Origin: Croceibacterium_B sp963783195
GTDB lineage: Bacteria; Pseudomonadota; Alphaproteobacteria; Sphingomonadales; Sphingomonadaceae
NCBI GenBank assembly: GCA_963783195.1
Contig: CAWAMV010000004.1
Coordinates: 1,550,001-1,614,000, forward strand
Direction of reading: 5' to 3'
DNA length: 64,000 nucleotides
Shown here: in pieces, positions 9,495 to 18,006 of the stretch
Position numbering within the stretch: the stretch's first letter is position 1
How the letters are laid out: the number at the start of each line of letters is the position of its first letter
Made by a program: the position numbers and the translations under genes
The notes under the pieces: generated by a model
The model's database searches: none
The model's input: the letters and a program-made list of their open reading frames with translations, nothing else
What the model was told of the DNA's origin: nothing

Positions 9495-11393
9495 TCAGCC
9501 GGCGAGGCGGGAGGACGTGTCGCTGCTCTCGCGTTCCTGCGCCAGCAGCATCGCGGCGAGGAAGTCGGGTACGGCCCGGCTGAAGTAGTATCCCTGGCCC
9601 AGCGTGCAGCCGGCGTTGCGCACCGCCTGGACCTGCTCGATCGTCTCGAGCCCCTCGGCCACGATATCCATCTCCAGCGTCGAGCCCATTTCCGCCACGG
9701 CGCGGATGATGGCGTCGCTCTTGCGCCCGATGTTGGGGCCGGAAACGAAGCTGCGGTCGACCTTGATCTTCTTGAACGGGAACTGGTTGATGTAGCCCAG
9801 CGAGGAATAGCCGGTCCCGAAGTCGTCGAGCGCAAAGCGAACGCCGTGCGAGGCGAGCTCCTCCATGAAGCGGGCGGTGTGCTCGCTGTCCTCGATGAAC
9901 AGGCTTTCGGTCACTTCGAGCTCGAGCCTGTCGGGCCGCAATCCCGCCTCCTTGATCGCGTTGAGGATACCCAGCGCCGCGCCCGGCGCGCGAATCTGGA
10001 TGGGCGAGAGGTTGACCGCGATGGTCACGTCCTCGGGCCACTGCGCCGCGGCCTTTGCAGCCTGCGCGGTAATCCAGTTGCCCAGCGTGATGATGACGCC
10101 CGTTTCCTCTGCCACGGGAATGAACTCGTCGGGTCGAAGCTCGCCCTTTTCAGGGTGGAACCAGCGGACGAGCGCCTCGAAGGTGCGGATGCGGCCGGTT
10201 TCGAGATCCACGATCGGCTGGAAGAAGATCGACAGCTCGTCCTTCTGGATCGCCGCGCGCAGTTCGCTTTCGATTTCCTTCTTGCGCACGAGGTCGCGGG
10301 TCATCGACGCGTCGAAGAAGCGCAACTGGTTCCGGCCGTGGACCTTTGCGTGATAGAGCGCGAGGTCGGCGCCCTGCATCACGGTCTCGATGTCCGTTCC
10401 GTCGTCGGGCAGCAGGGCGACGCCCATCGAGGCGCCGCTCGTCACGCGGTTGCCGTCGATGCGGAAGGGGCGCGAGAGATCGCCGATCACTGCGCTGGCG
10501 AGTTGTTCGCATTGCGCGCGATCGGGCACGATGCAGGCCGCGATGAACTCGTCGCCGCCGAAACGTGCGACCGTCGCCCCTTCGGGCACGGTGTCCTGCA
10601 GGCGGCGGCCCACTTCGACCAGCACGCTGTCCCCGACCGAGTGGCCCAGCGTGTCGTTGATTTCCTTGAAGCGGTCCAGATCGAGCCAGAACAGGGCCAG
10701 TTTCTGACCCGGCGGCAGGCGCATCAGCTGTTCGACCAGTTCGTGGTTGAGGCCGGCGCGGTTGAGCAGTCCCGTCACCACGTCGGTGCGCGCCTGTTCG
10801 CGCATCTTGACCGCCATCTTCTCGCTCGCATCGGCGGCGAGGATCTGTTCGCGCAGGACCTTGAAGACATTGAAGGTGATGGCCGTGAGGCCAAAGATCA
10901 GGAAAATGGTGATGCCGGCAAGCGTGTACATCGCCAGGTCGCCGATCTTGATCGCGAAGACGATGACCGGCAGGCACGTGAGGAGCAGTTGGCCCATCGC
11001 CATGACCGGCCGGCCTGCATTGCGCGAGGCAATGCTCGAGCCGTAGACGAGCGCGTAGCTGACGGCGAGCGTCTGCAGGTGTGCCGAGCCGTCGATCCAC
11101 ATGACCGTCGCGGCGATCGCCCCGACGATGAAGGCATAGCTGAGGGCGCCGATCTCGTAGATCACGCCGAGAAGTCGGGCATCGCCGGATTGGAGGACGT
11201 CGTTCCGCTTGAACCAGGCGGCGAGCGCCATCCGCACCATCGCCACCGAAACAAGACCAGCGCAGAGCCAGACGAGCGGCGCATAGCGCGTCTCGTAGGC
11301 GGCCGCCGCAGCTGCGCCGATACCTCCCAGCGCACCGAACGCGAGGCTCGTCGGCTGCGCATAGAGCGATCCGACCAGCTTGCGATTGACCAA
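9495..11393 (-). CDS. Membrane-bound GGDEF-EAL cyclic-di-GMP enzyme
   Basis: 632 residues. The first ~190 form about six membrane helices, followed by a GGDEF domain with intact RFGGDEFI and an EAL domain with intact FEALVRW and DDFGTGYSS. Both the diguanylate cyclase and phosphodiesterase signatures are therefore present. The RxxD inhibitory site normally found just before GGDEF is absent, so product inhibition of the cyclase may be missing. The start is a TTG at 11393, supported by a GAGGA ribosome-binding site four bases upstream; the frame has no ATG or GTG between that TTG and the preceding stop. It is a single-gene unit, presumably sensing a signal at the membrane. Confidence 0.9.
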   Translation of the reverse strand: MVNRKLVGSLYAQPTSLAFGALGGIGAAAAAAYETRYAPLVWLCAGLVSVAMVRMALAAWFKRNDVLQSGDARLLGVIYEIGALSYAFIVGAIAATVMWIDGSAHLQTLAVSYALVYGSSIASRNAGRPVMAMGQLLLTCLPVIVFAIKIGDLAMYTLAGITIFLIFGLTAITFNVFKVLREQILAADASEKMAVKMREQARTDVVTGLLNRAGLNHELVEQLMRLPPGQKLALFWLDLDRFKEINDTLGHSVGDSVLVEVGRRLQDTVPEGATVARFGGDEFIAACIVPDRAQCEQLASAVIGDLSRPFRIDGNRVTSGASMGVALLPDDGTDIETVMQGADLALYHAKVHGRNQLRFFDASMTRDLVRKKEIESELRAAIQKDELSIFFQPIVDLETGRIRTFEALVRWFHPEKGELRPDEFIPVAEETGVIITLGNWITAQAAKAAAQWPEDVTIAVNLSPIQIRAPGAALGILNAIKEAGLRPDRLELEVTESLFIEDSEHTARFMEELASHGVRFALDDFGTGYSSLGYINQFPFKKIKVDRSFVSGPNIGRKSDAIIRAVAEMGSTLEMDIVAEGLETIEQVQAVRNAGCTLGQGYYFSRAVPDFLAAMLLAQERESSDTSSRLAG

Positions 11394-11536
11394 CTGGTCC
11401 TCGCTGCTGCCCGGAAGGTAGCTCTTAAGTAGGAGGCTAAAGCGCTTTATGGGTCAAACTCCTCGCGTCCGAGGCCCTATCAACAAGAGGTCACCCAATG
11501 GTTAAGGGCCCGATTACCTTGCCGCCCACGGCGATC

Positions 11537-11846
11537 TCAACTGGCGTCCTTTACCTGTGCGGCCAGATCGCGGGCCATCCTGCGGTCGAGGGTGCGGCAG
11601 ATGCCCAGCCACCAGCGATAGGCGTCACGATCGTCGGCAAACCAGGCCGCCTCGGCCTTGGCGCGGGCGTGGGTCGCAGCGGCCAGGCCATGTTCGGCAA
11701 AATGGCGCAGCGAAGCGCGCAGCATTGCCTCGCCACCTTCGCCCAGGCTGTTGTCATTCGCGGGGCGCGAGACGGCAGCGCGCGCCGCCTCGCCGCGAAG
11801 GCGGTAAGTTCAGTGCCTGGGGCGGGGCGGCGAAACGGATGGACAT
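11537..11846 (-). pseudogene. Small sphingomonad-type protein gene with an apparent +1 frameshift
   Basis: Two minus-strand frames join into one plausible protein. The first starts at the ATG at 11846 (MSIRFAAPPQALN) and soon leaves frame. The second carries the rest (YRLRGEAARAAVSRPANDN, then SLGEGGEAMLRASLRHF, then DAYRWWLGICRTLDRRM) to the stop at 11537. Removing one base near 11807 restores a continuous reading frame of about 100 residues. From memory this resembles a small protein found across sphingomonads, function unknown. The alternative is that only the 62-codon ORF from the ATG at 11725 is translated. A sequencing error would also produce this pattern. Confidence 0.5.
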
Positions 11847-11961
11847 CTGTTGGTCGGGTTCTCTTCGGAACGGAGTGCTCCCGCTCTAGCCGAGCGCCTC
11901 TAAGCCTTCGTGTGGCTACATGGTTTCCAATGTCTTGCGGCCGACCCTCCACCGCATGGCT

Positions 11962-13104
11962 CTAGCTGCCGGGCTGGCGGATCCACTGGCCACTGGTTTC
12001 GAGGCCCGGCAGAACCTGGCCGCTCTGTGGCAGGTTGTTCGCCCGGAACAGCGCATCGCCGCCGCGGGCCGTCACTGCCGCCGAATAGACCGGCGGGTCA
12101 CCCGGCGTGACCGTCGAAGCCTGCTCCGCCAGCTTGCGCCCGCTCTCGAAGGCTTTTGCCAGCGCGATGGGATCAGCTTCGCTGTCCGACGTCGGCGCCA
12201 GGCTGCGCGGATGCGCCGCGGCGGCCGGCTCTCCGCCGCGATAGGCGACGGTGAAGGCCTTTTTCGTGCCGGCTGCCCCGCGCCAGCGATAGAAGATATG
12301 CGCGCCGATCGTCGTGATCCGGCTCAGGCTGTCGGCCCAGTAGGGATGGACGGCGACAGTGTGATAGTGCGTTGCCAGGCCGACCGGCGCATAGACCGCT
12401 CCGGCAAGGGCCTGGCGCGCAACGCGGCTCGCGCGGTCCCAGAACGCCGGCAGCGGCTTCCGCGCGAGCGAGCCGTCGCAAGTGAAGGTGAACTGGCACC
12501 CGGTGCGCCGCTCGGAACCCTGGAAAACGACGCCGCACACCGTGTCGGGATAACTCGGGTGGGCGACGCGGTTGAGCACGACCTGGGCGACTGCGCGTTG
12601 CCCGGGATCCGGCTCGCTCGCCGCTTCGTAATAGATCGCCATCGTCAGGCATTGTTGCGCGCGGGCCATGTCCAGGCCTGAACCCGCGGCTCGCAGGGCT
12701 TGCGCTGCCGGACCGCCGTCGACAGCTTCGGCCAGGGCCCTGGGCAAGGGAGCCTCGCCGGGCGAAGCACCGTCCGACTGGATCTCGCCTTCGATCGGAA
12801 GTGGTCGGTAGCCCTCGTCGTCGAGGTAGTAGAACGCCGAGCCGGGAAAGCTTTCACCGGCCGTTTCGAAAGCCATCGTGGCGGGGGCAGGGGGCGCAGG
12901 GTCGGCGGTCGGCGACGTCCATTCATCCGGCGCCGCCATGGCGGGCACGGCAACGATCGCGACCAGCCCGGCAAATCGTTTGCGGATCGTGCGCTGAGGA
13001 CCCTCGGTAAAGAACGCCCGCAGCGTGCCGGCCAGGCCGCGCCGTGCGCGCTGCCGGCGGCGTTCGATCAGGTCAGCGGGGGGCCAGGAGGGAGCAGAGG
13101 TCAT
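11962..13104 (-). CDS. SleB-type cell wall hydrolase
   Basis: 380 residues from the ATG at 13104; the frame extends 26 codons further upstream without family support. A basic N-terminus and a hydrophobic stretch (GLVAIVAVPAMAA, near residue 50) suggest export or membrane anchoring. The Hydrolase_2/SleB domain starts with QQCLTMAIYYEAASEPDPGQ, containing the catalytic glutamate, and continues through AVAQVVLNRVAHPSYPDTVC and the Cys-containing TGCQFTFTCDGS. The fold cleaves peptidoglycan (lytic transglycosylase type). In non-sporing alphaproteobacteria these enzymes act in wall remodelling. No linked partner gene is evident. Confidence 0.9.
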   Translation of the reverse strand: MTSAPSWPPADLIERRRQRARRGLAGTLRAFFTEGPQRTIRKRFAGLVAIVAVPAMAAPDEWTSPTADPAPPAPATMAFETAGESFPGSAFYYLDDEGYRPLPIEGEIQSDGASPGEAPLPRALAEAVDGGPAAQALRAAGSGLDMARAQQCLTMAIYYEAASEPDPGQRAVAQVVLNRVAHPSYPDTVCGVVFQGSERRTGCQFTFTCDGSLARKPLPAFWDRASRVARQALAGAVYAPVGLATHYHTVAVHPYWADSLSRITTIGAHIFYRWRGAAGTKKAFTVAYRGGEPAAAAHPRSLAPTSDSEADPIALAKAFESGRKLAEQASTVTPGDPPVYSAAVTARGGDALFRANNLPQSGQVLPGLETSGQWIRQPGS

Positions 13105-13272
13105 CGGTCCTGCGCGCCTACGCGCAAGCTTCGGGCAGCGCATCCATCCCGCAGCCATCGTCCCGCTTCGGGACGTGCGCAATCAAGGCGTTAACTCCGG
13201 TTTACCTTGGTCTTTCCGTCACCTCTGCGGGCCGGGCTTGCGGGGGCGCGACGGCAGGGCTAGGCGGGAAAA

Positions 13273-13455
13273 GTGTCACGGAACGCCCGGGGAGCCGGGC
13301 CGGGATGGCGTCACGCCACCTCGAGGGAAGCGGGTTCCAATCCCGCGCTGCCCCCGCAACTGTGACCGGGGAGGCCGTTCCCACGACGCCACTGCGCAAG
13401 CGGGAAGGCGGGAGCGACCGTCGATCCGGCGAGCCAGGAGACCTGACTGTGACAC
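13273..13455 (+). ncRNA. Cobalamin (B12) riboswitch
   Basis: The leader of the btuB operon shows the classic cobalamin aptamer elements in order: AGGGAAGCGGG, the core GCCCCCGCAACTGTGA (about 13349-13364), GCCACTG, GGGAAGGCGGGAGC, and the B12-box-like AGCCAGGAGACCTGAC near 13432. A closing P1 stem can be drawn between GTGTCA (13273-13278) and TGACAC (13450-13455). Such RNAs bind adenosyl- or other cobalamins and block expression when B12 is plentiful, usually by sequestering the ribosome-binding site. The regulated start codon is 102 bases downstream. Confidence 0.93.
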
Positions 13456-13556
13456 GTCGTTCCGCGCCGGGCGGGGTGTACCGGAAGCAAGCGCTGGATG
13501 GCCTCGCAAGGGCCCTCCCGCCACGGGCGACGAGTTCGCAGCGTGTGGGAGATATC

Positions 13557-15425
13557 GTGCATAAATATCTGTTTTTCTTGTCCTGCTTTGTTGCATTCCC
13601 GGTCCGGGCGCAGACCGCGGACGAGCCCGACCTCTATACGTTGCCCGCGGTCGACGAGACGGGAATAACCGTGACCGCCACCGGGGTTCGCTCTGAAATC
13701 GAGGATACCGGACAGGCGGTCACCGTCATCGGCCGCGACGCTATCGAGGCGGTGCAGGGAGCCGACCTGACCCGCGTGCTGGAACGGGTGCCCGGCGTCA
13801 CCTTCAGCCGCAACGGTGCGGCAGGCGCGTTCACCGGCTTGCGCGTCCGCGGGGCCGAGGCCGAGCAGCTCGTCGTCGTCGTCGACGGGATTCGCATGGC
13901 CGACCCGGCAGCTCCGGCGGGCGGGTTCGATTTCGCCAACCTCGCGGCCGGAACGCTGGAAAAAATCGAACTGCTGCGGGGCTCCAACTCGACCATCTGG
14001 GGAAGCGACGCCATCGGCGGGGTGCTCGTCGCCTCGACCTTGGCCGAGAGCGGCCTGCGGGGCAGCGCTGAATACGGGGCGAACGACACGAGCTATCTGA
14101 CCGCGAGCGGCGGTATCGGCGGCGAGAACGGCTTTGTCGGCGCCTCGGCGGGCTGGTACCGGAGCGACGGCATATCCTCGGCCGCGTCCGGCACCGAGCG
14201 TGACGGCTTCGGCCAGTTCGAGGCGAACGCACAGGCCCGCGCCTATCTGTCCGACAGTTTCGAACTGTTCGTCCGCGGGCGGCACGCGCGCGGACGGCTG
14301 GAGATCGACGGCTATCCGGCACCGGGTTACACGCTGACCGACACGGACGAATACCAGGACACGCGCCAGTGGGCGGGTTCGGCAGGGGCGATCTACGACA
14401 CCGGCGCCCTGTTCCTGGCGGGTGATTTTTCGATCGCCGACACCGAGCGCGACAGTTTCGATCCCGCAGTAGGGAAAACGCCGACCTATACGACCGATGG
14501 TCACTCCGACCGGCTTGCCCTGCGCGGCGAGCGGCGGGTAATCGGGCCGCTGTTCGTCGATTTCGGCACCAGCTACGAGTGGACGAGCTTCGCAACGCCA
14601 TCCGATCCGCGGCGTCGAACGGGCATCTTCGGGGCTTATGCCCAGCTCGGCATCGAATACGGCGCGATCTCGGGCCATGTCGGGCTGCGGCAGGACGAAC
14701 ACCGCGACTTCGGCGGGGCCACCAGCTTGGGGGCGGACTTGTCGTGGAAGGTCGCGCCGGACCTGCGCCTGCGCGCGAGCTTCGGCGAAGGGTTCAAGGC
14801 CCCCACGCTGTTCCAGCTGCACTCGGACTATGGCAACGCTGCGCTGCGGCCCGAGCGCGGCACCGGGGCGGACCTCGGTCTGGCGTGGGGACAGCCGGGA
14901 AAATGGCCCTATGCCGGGATCACCCTGTTCCGGCGTGACAGCGAAAACCTGATCGGGTTCGTCTCCTGCCTCGGCTCGACCACAGGGGTCTGTACGAACC
15001 GCCCCTCTGGCACTTACGACAACATCGGGCGTGCCCGGTCGCAGGGCATCGAGCTCGAGGGCGGGGTGCAGGCCGCGCCAGGGCTGGTGCTGTCGGGCAA
15101 CTACGCCTTCATCGCGAGCAAGGATCTCTCGACAGGCAACTTGCTCGCCCGCCGCCCGCGTCATGCGGCGACGCTCACCGCCGACTGGAGCGGCCACCGG
15201 CTGTCGCTCGGGGCCGACTTGCGGCTCGTCTCCCACAGCTACGACGATGCGGCCAACACGGTGCGGCTCGGCGGCTATGGAGTGGCGACGCTGCGCGCGG
15301 CCTGGGACTTCGGCCGGTTCGAACTGTTCGGCCGGGTCGAAAACGTGCTCGACGAGCGATATCAGACGGCCGCGGGCTACGGCACGCAGGGACGCGCTGT
15401 TTTCGTCGGTGTTCGGCTGAAATGA
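13557..15425 (+). CDS. btuB: TonB-dependent cobalamin receptor BtuB
   Basis: 622 residues from a GTG at 13557, preceded by GGGAG. The frame is open much further upstream through the riboswitch, but the signal peptide (MHKYLFFLSCFVAFPVRAQ) fixes the start. The plug domain (about 35-150, with GVTFSRNGAAGAFTGLRVRG) is followed by a 22-strand barrel ending in the aromatic-rich terminal strand. It imports vitamin B12 across the outer membrane using TonB energy. Riboswitch control and overlap with the btuFCD genes make cobalamin a well-supported substrate. Its stop overlaps the btuF start. Confidence 0.95.
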   Translation: MHKYLFFLSCFVAFPVRAQTADEPDLYTLPAVDETGITVTATGVRSEIEDTGQAVTVIGRDAIEAVQGADLTRVLERVPGVTFSRNGAAGAFTGLRVRGAEAEQLVVVVDGIRMADPAAPAGGFDFANLAAGTLEKIELLRGSNSTIWGSDAIGGVLVASTLAESGLRGSAEYGANDTSYLTASGGIGGENGFVGASAGWYRSDGISSAASGTERDGFGQFEANAQARAYLSDSFELFVRGRHARGRLEIDGYPAPGYTLTDTDEYQDTRQWAGSAGAIYDTGALFLAGDFSIADTERDSFDPAVGKTPTYTTDGHSDRLALRGERRVIGPLFVDFGTSYEWTSFATPSDPRRRTGIFGAYAQLGIEYGAISGHVGLRQDEHRDFGGATSLGADLSWKVAPDLRLRASFGEGFKAPTLFQLHSDYGNAALRPERGTGADLGLAWGQPGKWPYAGITLFRRDSENLIGFVSCLGSTTGVCTNRPSGTYDNIGRARSQGIELEGGVQAAPGLVLSGNYAFIASKDLSTGNLLARRPRHAATLTADWSGHRLSLGADLRLVSHSYDDAANTVRLGGYGVATLRAAWDFGRFELFGRVENVLDERYQTAAGYGTQGRAVFVGVRLK

Positions 15426-16222
15426 AGCGCTTGATTTGCATCCTTTTGCCGCTTCTGGCGGGGTGCGCCCAGGCGCAGGACCCGGATCGCGGGCCGCATC
15501 CGACCATCGTCAGCCTCAATCCCTGCTCCGATGCGATCCTGGCCGAAGTGGCCGATCCGGGGCAGCTTCTCGCCATTTCGCACTTCAGTCATATGCCGGG
15601 CGCCAGCTCGATGCCCATGGCTGAAGCGCATCGTTTCCGCTCCACCGGCGGGACGGTGGAAGAGGTGCTGGCGCTGGCCCCCGACCTCGTGGTGGGCGAC
15701 CCCTACATGGCGCCGGCAACCCGCGCGGCGTTCGATCGCCTGGGTCTGCGGGTCGAGACGCTTGGCATCCCCGCAACTCCCGCCGAGAGCGAGGCGCAGG
15801 TGCGGCGGCTGGCGGCTCTGGCCGGGCATCCCGCAAGGGGCGCGGCGCTGGTGCGGAAGATCGAACACGCGCTGGCCCGCACCCGGCGCCCGGGAGCCGT
15901 GCCCGCTCTGCTCTGGCAGGAAGGCGGCCTCGTGGGCGGCGAGAACTCGCTTGCAGCGGTGATGCTCGATCGCGCCGGCTTTTCCAGCCACGCTGCCGCG
16001 AAAGGGCTCGGGCAGGGCGCGTATCTGCCGCTCGAGGAGGTCCTCGCCGATCCGCCGCGCGTGGTTCTGGTCGCCGGGGCCGAACGCATGCTGAGGCATC
16101 CGGTTCTGCAAAAGCTCAGGGGCGTGCGATATGAGCGTCTCGAGCCGAACCTGCTCTATTGCGGAGGGCCCACACTGCCTCGCCTCGCCCGGCGACTGGC
16201 CGAAGTGCGCGACGCGCTGTGA
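15422..16222 (+). CDS. btuF: Periplasmic cobalamin-binding protein BtuF
   Basis: 266 residues. The N-terminus MKRLICILLPLLAGCAQAQ can be read as a lipoprotein signal (LAGC) or as a cleaved signal ending AQA. The body is a class III (helical-backbone) solute-binding protein: IVSLNPCSDAILAEVADP opens lobe 1, LALAPDLVVGDPY follows, and PRLARRLAEVRDAL closes lobe 2. It delivers B12 from BtuB to the BtuCD importer. The ATG lies inside the btuB stop region (ATGA overlap) and its stop overlaps the btuC GTG, so translation is coupled. Confidence 0.92.
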   Translation: MKRLICILLPLLAGCAQAQDPDRGPHPTIVSLNPCSDAILAEVADPGQLLAISHFSHMPGASSMPMAEAHRFRSTGGTVEEVLALAPDLVVGDPYMAPATRAAFDRLGLRVETLGIPATPAESEAQVRRLAALAGHPARGAALVRKIEHALARTRRPGAVPALLWQEGGLVGGENSLAAVMLDRAGFSSHAAAKGLGQGAYLPLEEVLADPPRVVLVAGAERMLRHPVLQKLRGVRYERLEPNLLYCGGPTLPRLARRLAEVRDAL

Positions 16223-17172
16223 CCCGTTCCACCGCTGTCTTTCTGGTGCTGCTGGGCCTGGCGGTACCGCTGTCGCTGCTTGCCGGGCGGGTCTGGCTCG
16301 ATCCCTGGACGACACCCAATGCCGCGCTGATCCTGGGCGAGCTACGTCTGCCGCGCGCGCTTCTGGCGGTGACGATCGGCGCCGGGCTGGGCGCGGCCGG
16401 AGCGGCAATGCAAGGCTACCTGCGCAATCCGCTGGCCGATCCGGGGCTGTTCGGCGTCGCTCCCGGCGCGGCCCTGGGCGCGGTGGCCAGCCTGTGGTTC
16501 GGATACGCTGCCAGTCCGTTCCTCCTGCCTCTGCTCGGAATGGCGGGCGCGGCCGGGGCCATGGCGCTGCTTTCCATCCTTGCGGGCCGCGCCGGCGGCG
16601 TTGCCCTGTTCACGCTTGCCGGCATGATGGTGGCGAGCCTCGCCGGCGCGCTGACGAGCCTTGCCATCAGCCTCGCCCCCAATGCCTTCGCGATGAGCGA
16701 GATCGTGACCTGGCTCATGGGCGCGCTGACCGATCGGGGATGGACCGACCTCTGGCTGGTAGCGCCGCCGACTGTCCTGGGCGGGGTTATCCTGCGCCTC
16801 GCGGGCCCTTCGCTCGATGCGCTCACGCTGGGCGAGCCGGCCGCGCGATCGCTCGGAGTGAGCCCGGGCCGGCTTCAGGCGCTGTTGATCGTAGGGGTGG
16901 GCCTGACGGTCGGCAGCGGCGTTGCCGTGGCCGGGGTGATCGGGTTCGTCGGGCTCATCGTGCCGCATCTCGTGCGGCCCCTGACCGACCGGCGCCCTTC
17001 GAGCCTTCTGCTGCCGAGCGCGTTGGCGGGAGCCTTGCTGGTGCTCGTGGCGGACGTGATATGCCGCGTCCTGCCGCTCGTCACCGAGCTGCGCCTGGGC
17101 ATCGCGCTCAGCTTGATCGGAGCGCCGTTCTTCCTCCAGCTCCTGCTGCGGATGCGCAGAGGTCTGGCATGA
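16219..17172 (+). CDS. btuC: Cobalamin ABC transporter permease BtuC
   Basis: 317 residues from a GTG that overlaps the btuF stop; the longer open frame upstream is btuF in another frame. It is an FecCD/BtuC-type permease with about ten membrane helices. The conserved LRLPRALLAVTIGAGLGAAG segment and the cytoplasmic coupling region around RSLGVSPGRLQALL and GFVGLIVPHLVR are present. Two copies form the membrane channel with BtuD. The operon and the riboswitch indicate B12 rather than siderophore transport. Confidence 0.95.
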   Translation: MTRSTAVFLVLLGLAVPLSLLAGRVWLDPWTTPNAALILGELRLPRALLAVTIGAGLGAAGAAMQGYLRNPLADPGLFGVAPGAALGAVASLWFGYAASPFLLPLLGMAGAAGAMALLSILAGRAGGVALFTLAGMMVASLAGALTSLAISLAPNAFAMSEIVTWLMGALTDRGWTDLWLVAPPTVLGGVILRLAGPSLDALTLGEPAARSLGVSPGRLQALLIVGVGLTVGSGVAVAGVIGFVGLIVPHLVRPLTDRRPSSLLLPSALAGALLVLVADVICRVLPLVTELRLGIALSLIGAPFFLQLLLRMRRGLA

Positions 17173-17924
17173 GCCTGGAGGCGCGCAACCTTCGCCTCGC
17201 CGGGCGTCTTGCGGGCGTCTCGGCTATCCTTGCGCCGGGCACAATCACCGCGATCTGCGGGCCCAACGGTGCAGGCAAGTCCAGCCTGATCGAGGCGCTC
17301 GCCGGGCTCCTGCCGGCCGCCGGCGCGGTATGCGTTGACGGGCATTCGGTCGCCTCGCTCGCCCCGCGCGACCGCGCGCGGCGCATCGGCTATCTGCCGC
17401 AGCAGGCGGAGGTGGCATGGGACCTCTCCGTGCGATCGCTCGTCGCGCTTGGCCGCCTGCCGTTCGGCGGCGGGTCGCAGGAGATCGAAGACACGCTGGA
17501 AAAGCTTGACCTTGCCGGGTTTGCCGATCGGCCCATGTCGACGCTGTCCGGCGGCGAACGGTCGCGGGTCCTGCTGGCGCGCGTGCTTGCCGGCCGCCCG
17601 AAGTGGATCCTGGCCGACGAGCCGCTCGCCGCACTCGATCTGGCCCACCAGCTTGGGCTCCTCGCCATCCTGCGCCGCGCGGCCGCGAACGGGGCAGGGG
17701 TGGTTCTCGTGCTGCACGACCTTGCATTGGCGATGAACCATGCCGACCGGGTCCTGACGCTCGATCGGGGGAGCCTGGTGCACGACGGCCCGCCCGAAAC
17801 GGCATTGGGAAAAGACACGATCGGTGTCGTCTGGGGCGTGGCCGCCCGCTGGCGGGGTCCACCCGGCGCGCGCGCTCTTTCCCTTTCCGCTTCCGGCACA
17901 ACCGGCAGATATGACAAAGTTTGA
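17169..17924 (+). CDS. btuD: Cobalamin ABC transporter ATP-binding protein BtuD
   Basis: 251 residues starting MSLEARNLRL, with the ATG overlapping the btuC stop. Walker A is GPNGAGKSS, the Q-loop lies in YLPQQAEV, the signature is LSGGERSR, Walker B is WILADEPLAALD and the H-loop is VLHDLA. All catalytic elements are intact. It powers the BtuCD importer. It is the last of the four genes with overlapping ends; an 82-base gap with a potential hairpin separates it from the Slam gene. Confidence 0.95.
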   Translation: MSLEARNLRLAGRLAGVSAILAPGTITAICGPNGAGKSSLIEALAGLLPAAGAVCVDGHSVASLAPRDRARRIGYLPQQAEVAWDLSVRSLVALGRLPFGGGSQEIEDTLEKLDLAGFADRPMSTLSGGERSRVLLARVLAGRPKWILADEPLAALDLAHQLGLLAILRRAAANGAGVVLVLHDLALAMNHADRVLTLDRGSLVHDGPPETALGKDTIGVVWGVAARWRGPPGARALSLSASGTTGRYDKV

Positions 17925-17943
17925 TAGTATGATTGCAAGCGCT

Positions 17944-17991
17944 GTGGGGGCGTAGACAGGCCTCCGATCGGGCCGCAACCATCGCCCCCGC
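17944..17991 (+). promoter_or_regulatory. Inverted repeat between btuD and the Slam gene
   Basis: GTGGGGGCG (17944-17952) and CGCCCCCGC (17983-17991) can pair, with one G-U, around a 30-base loop. The hairpin ends six bases before the GAGGGG ribosome-binding site of the Slam gene. It could act as a partial terminator or attenuator setting lower expression of the downstream pair, or it could stabilise processed mRNA. There is no U-tract. Its second half looks superficially like part of a B12 aptamer, but the remaining aptamer elements are missing. Confidence 0.35.
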
Positions 17992-18006
17992 AACAGTGAG
18001 GGGCGT

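Noticed and set aside
13311..15236. Minus-strand frame of 641 codons opposite btuB
   Set aside because: btuB has a signal peptide, riboswitch and operon context; the antisense protein has no recognisable features.
16131..17168. Extended frame upstream of btuD giving a 597-codon protein
   Set aside because: The first 346 codons run over btuC in another frame; the ATP-binding protein starts at the ATG overlapping the btuC stop.
17941..18006. Second cobalamin riboswitch suggested by GCCCCCGCAAC upstream of the Slam gene
   Set aside because: Only this short core-like string is present; the other aptamer boxes are missing within the 82-base gap. It is better described as a hairpin.
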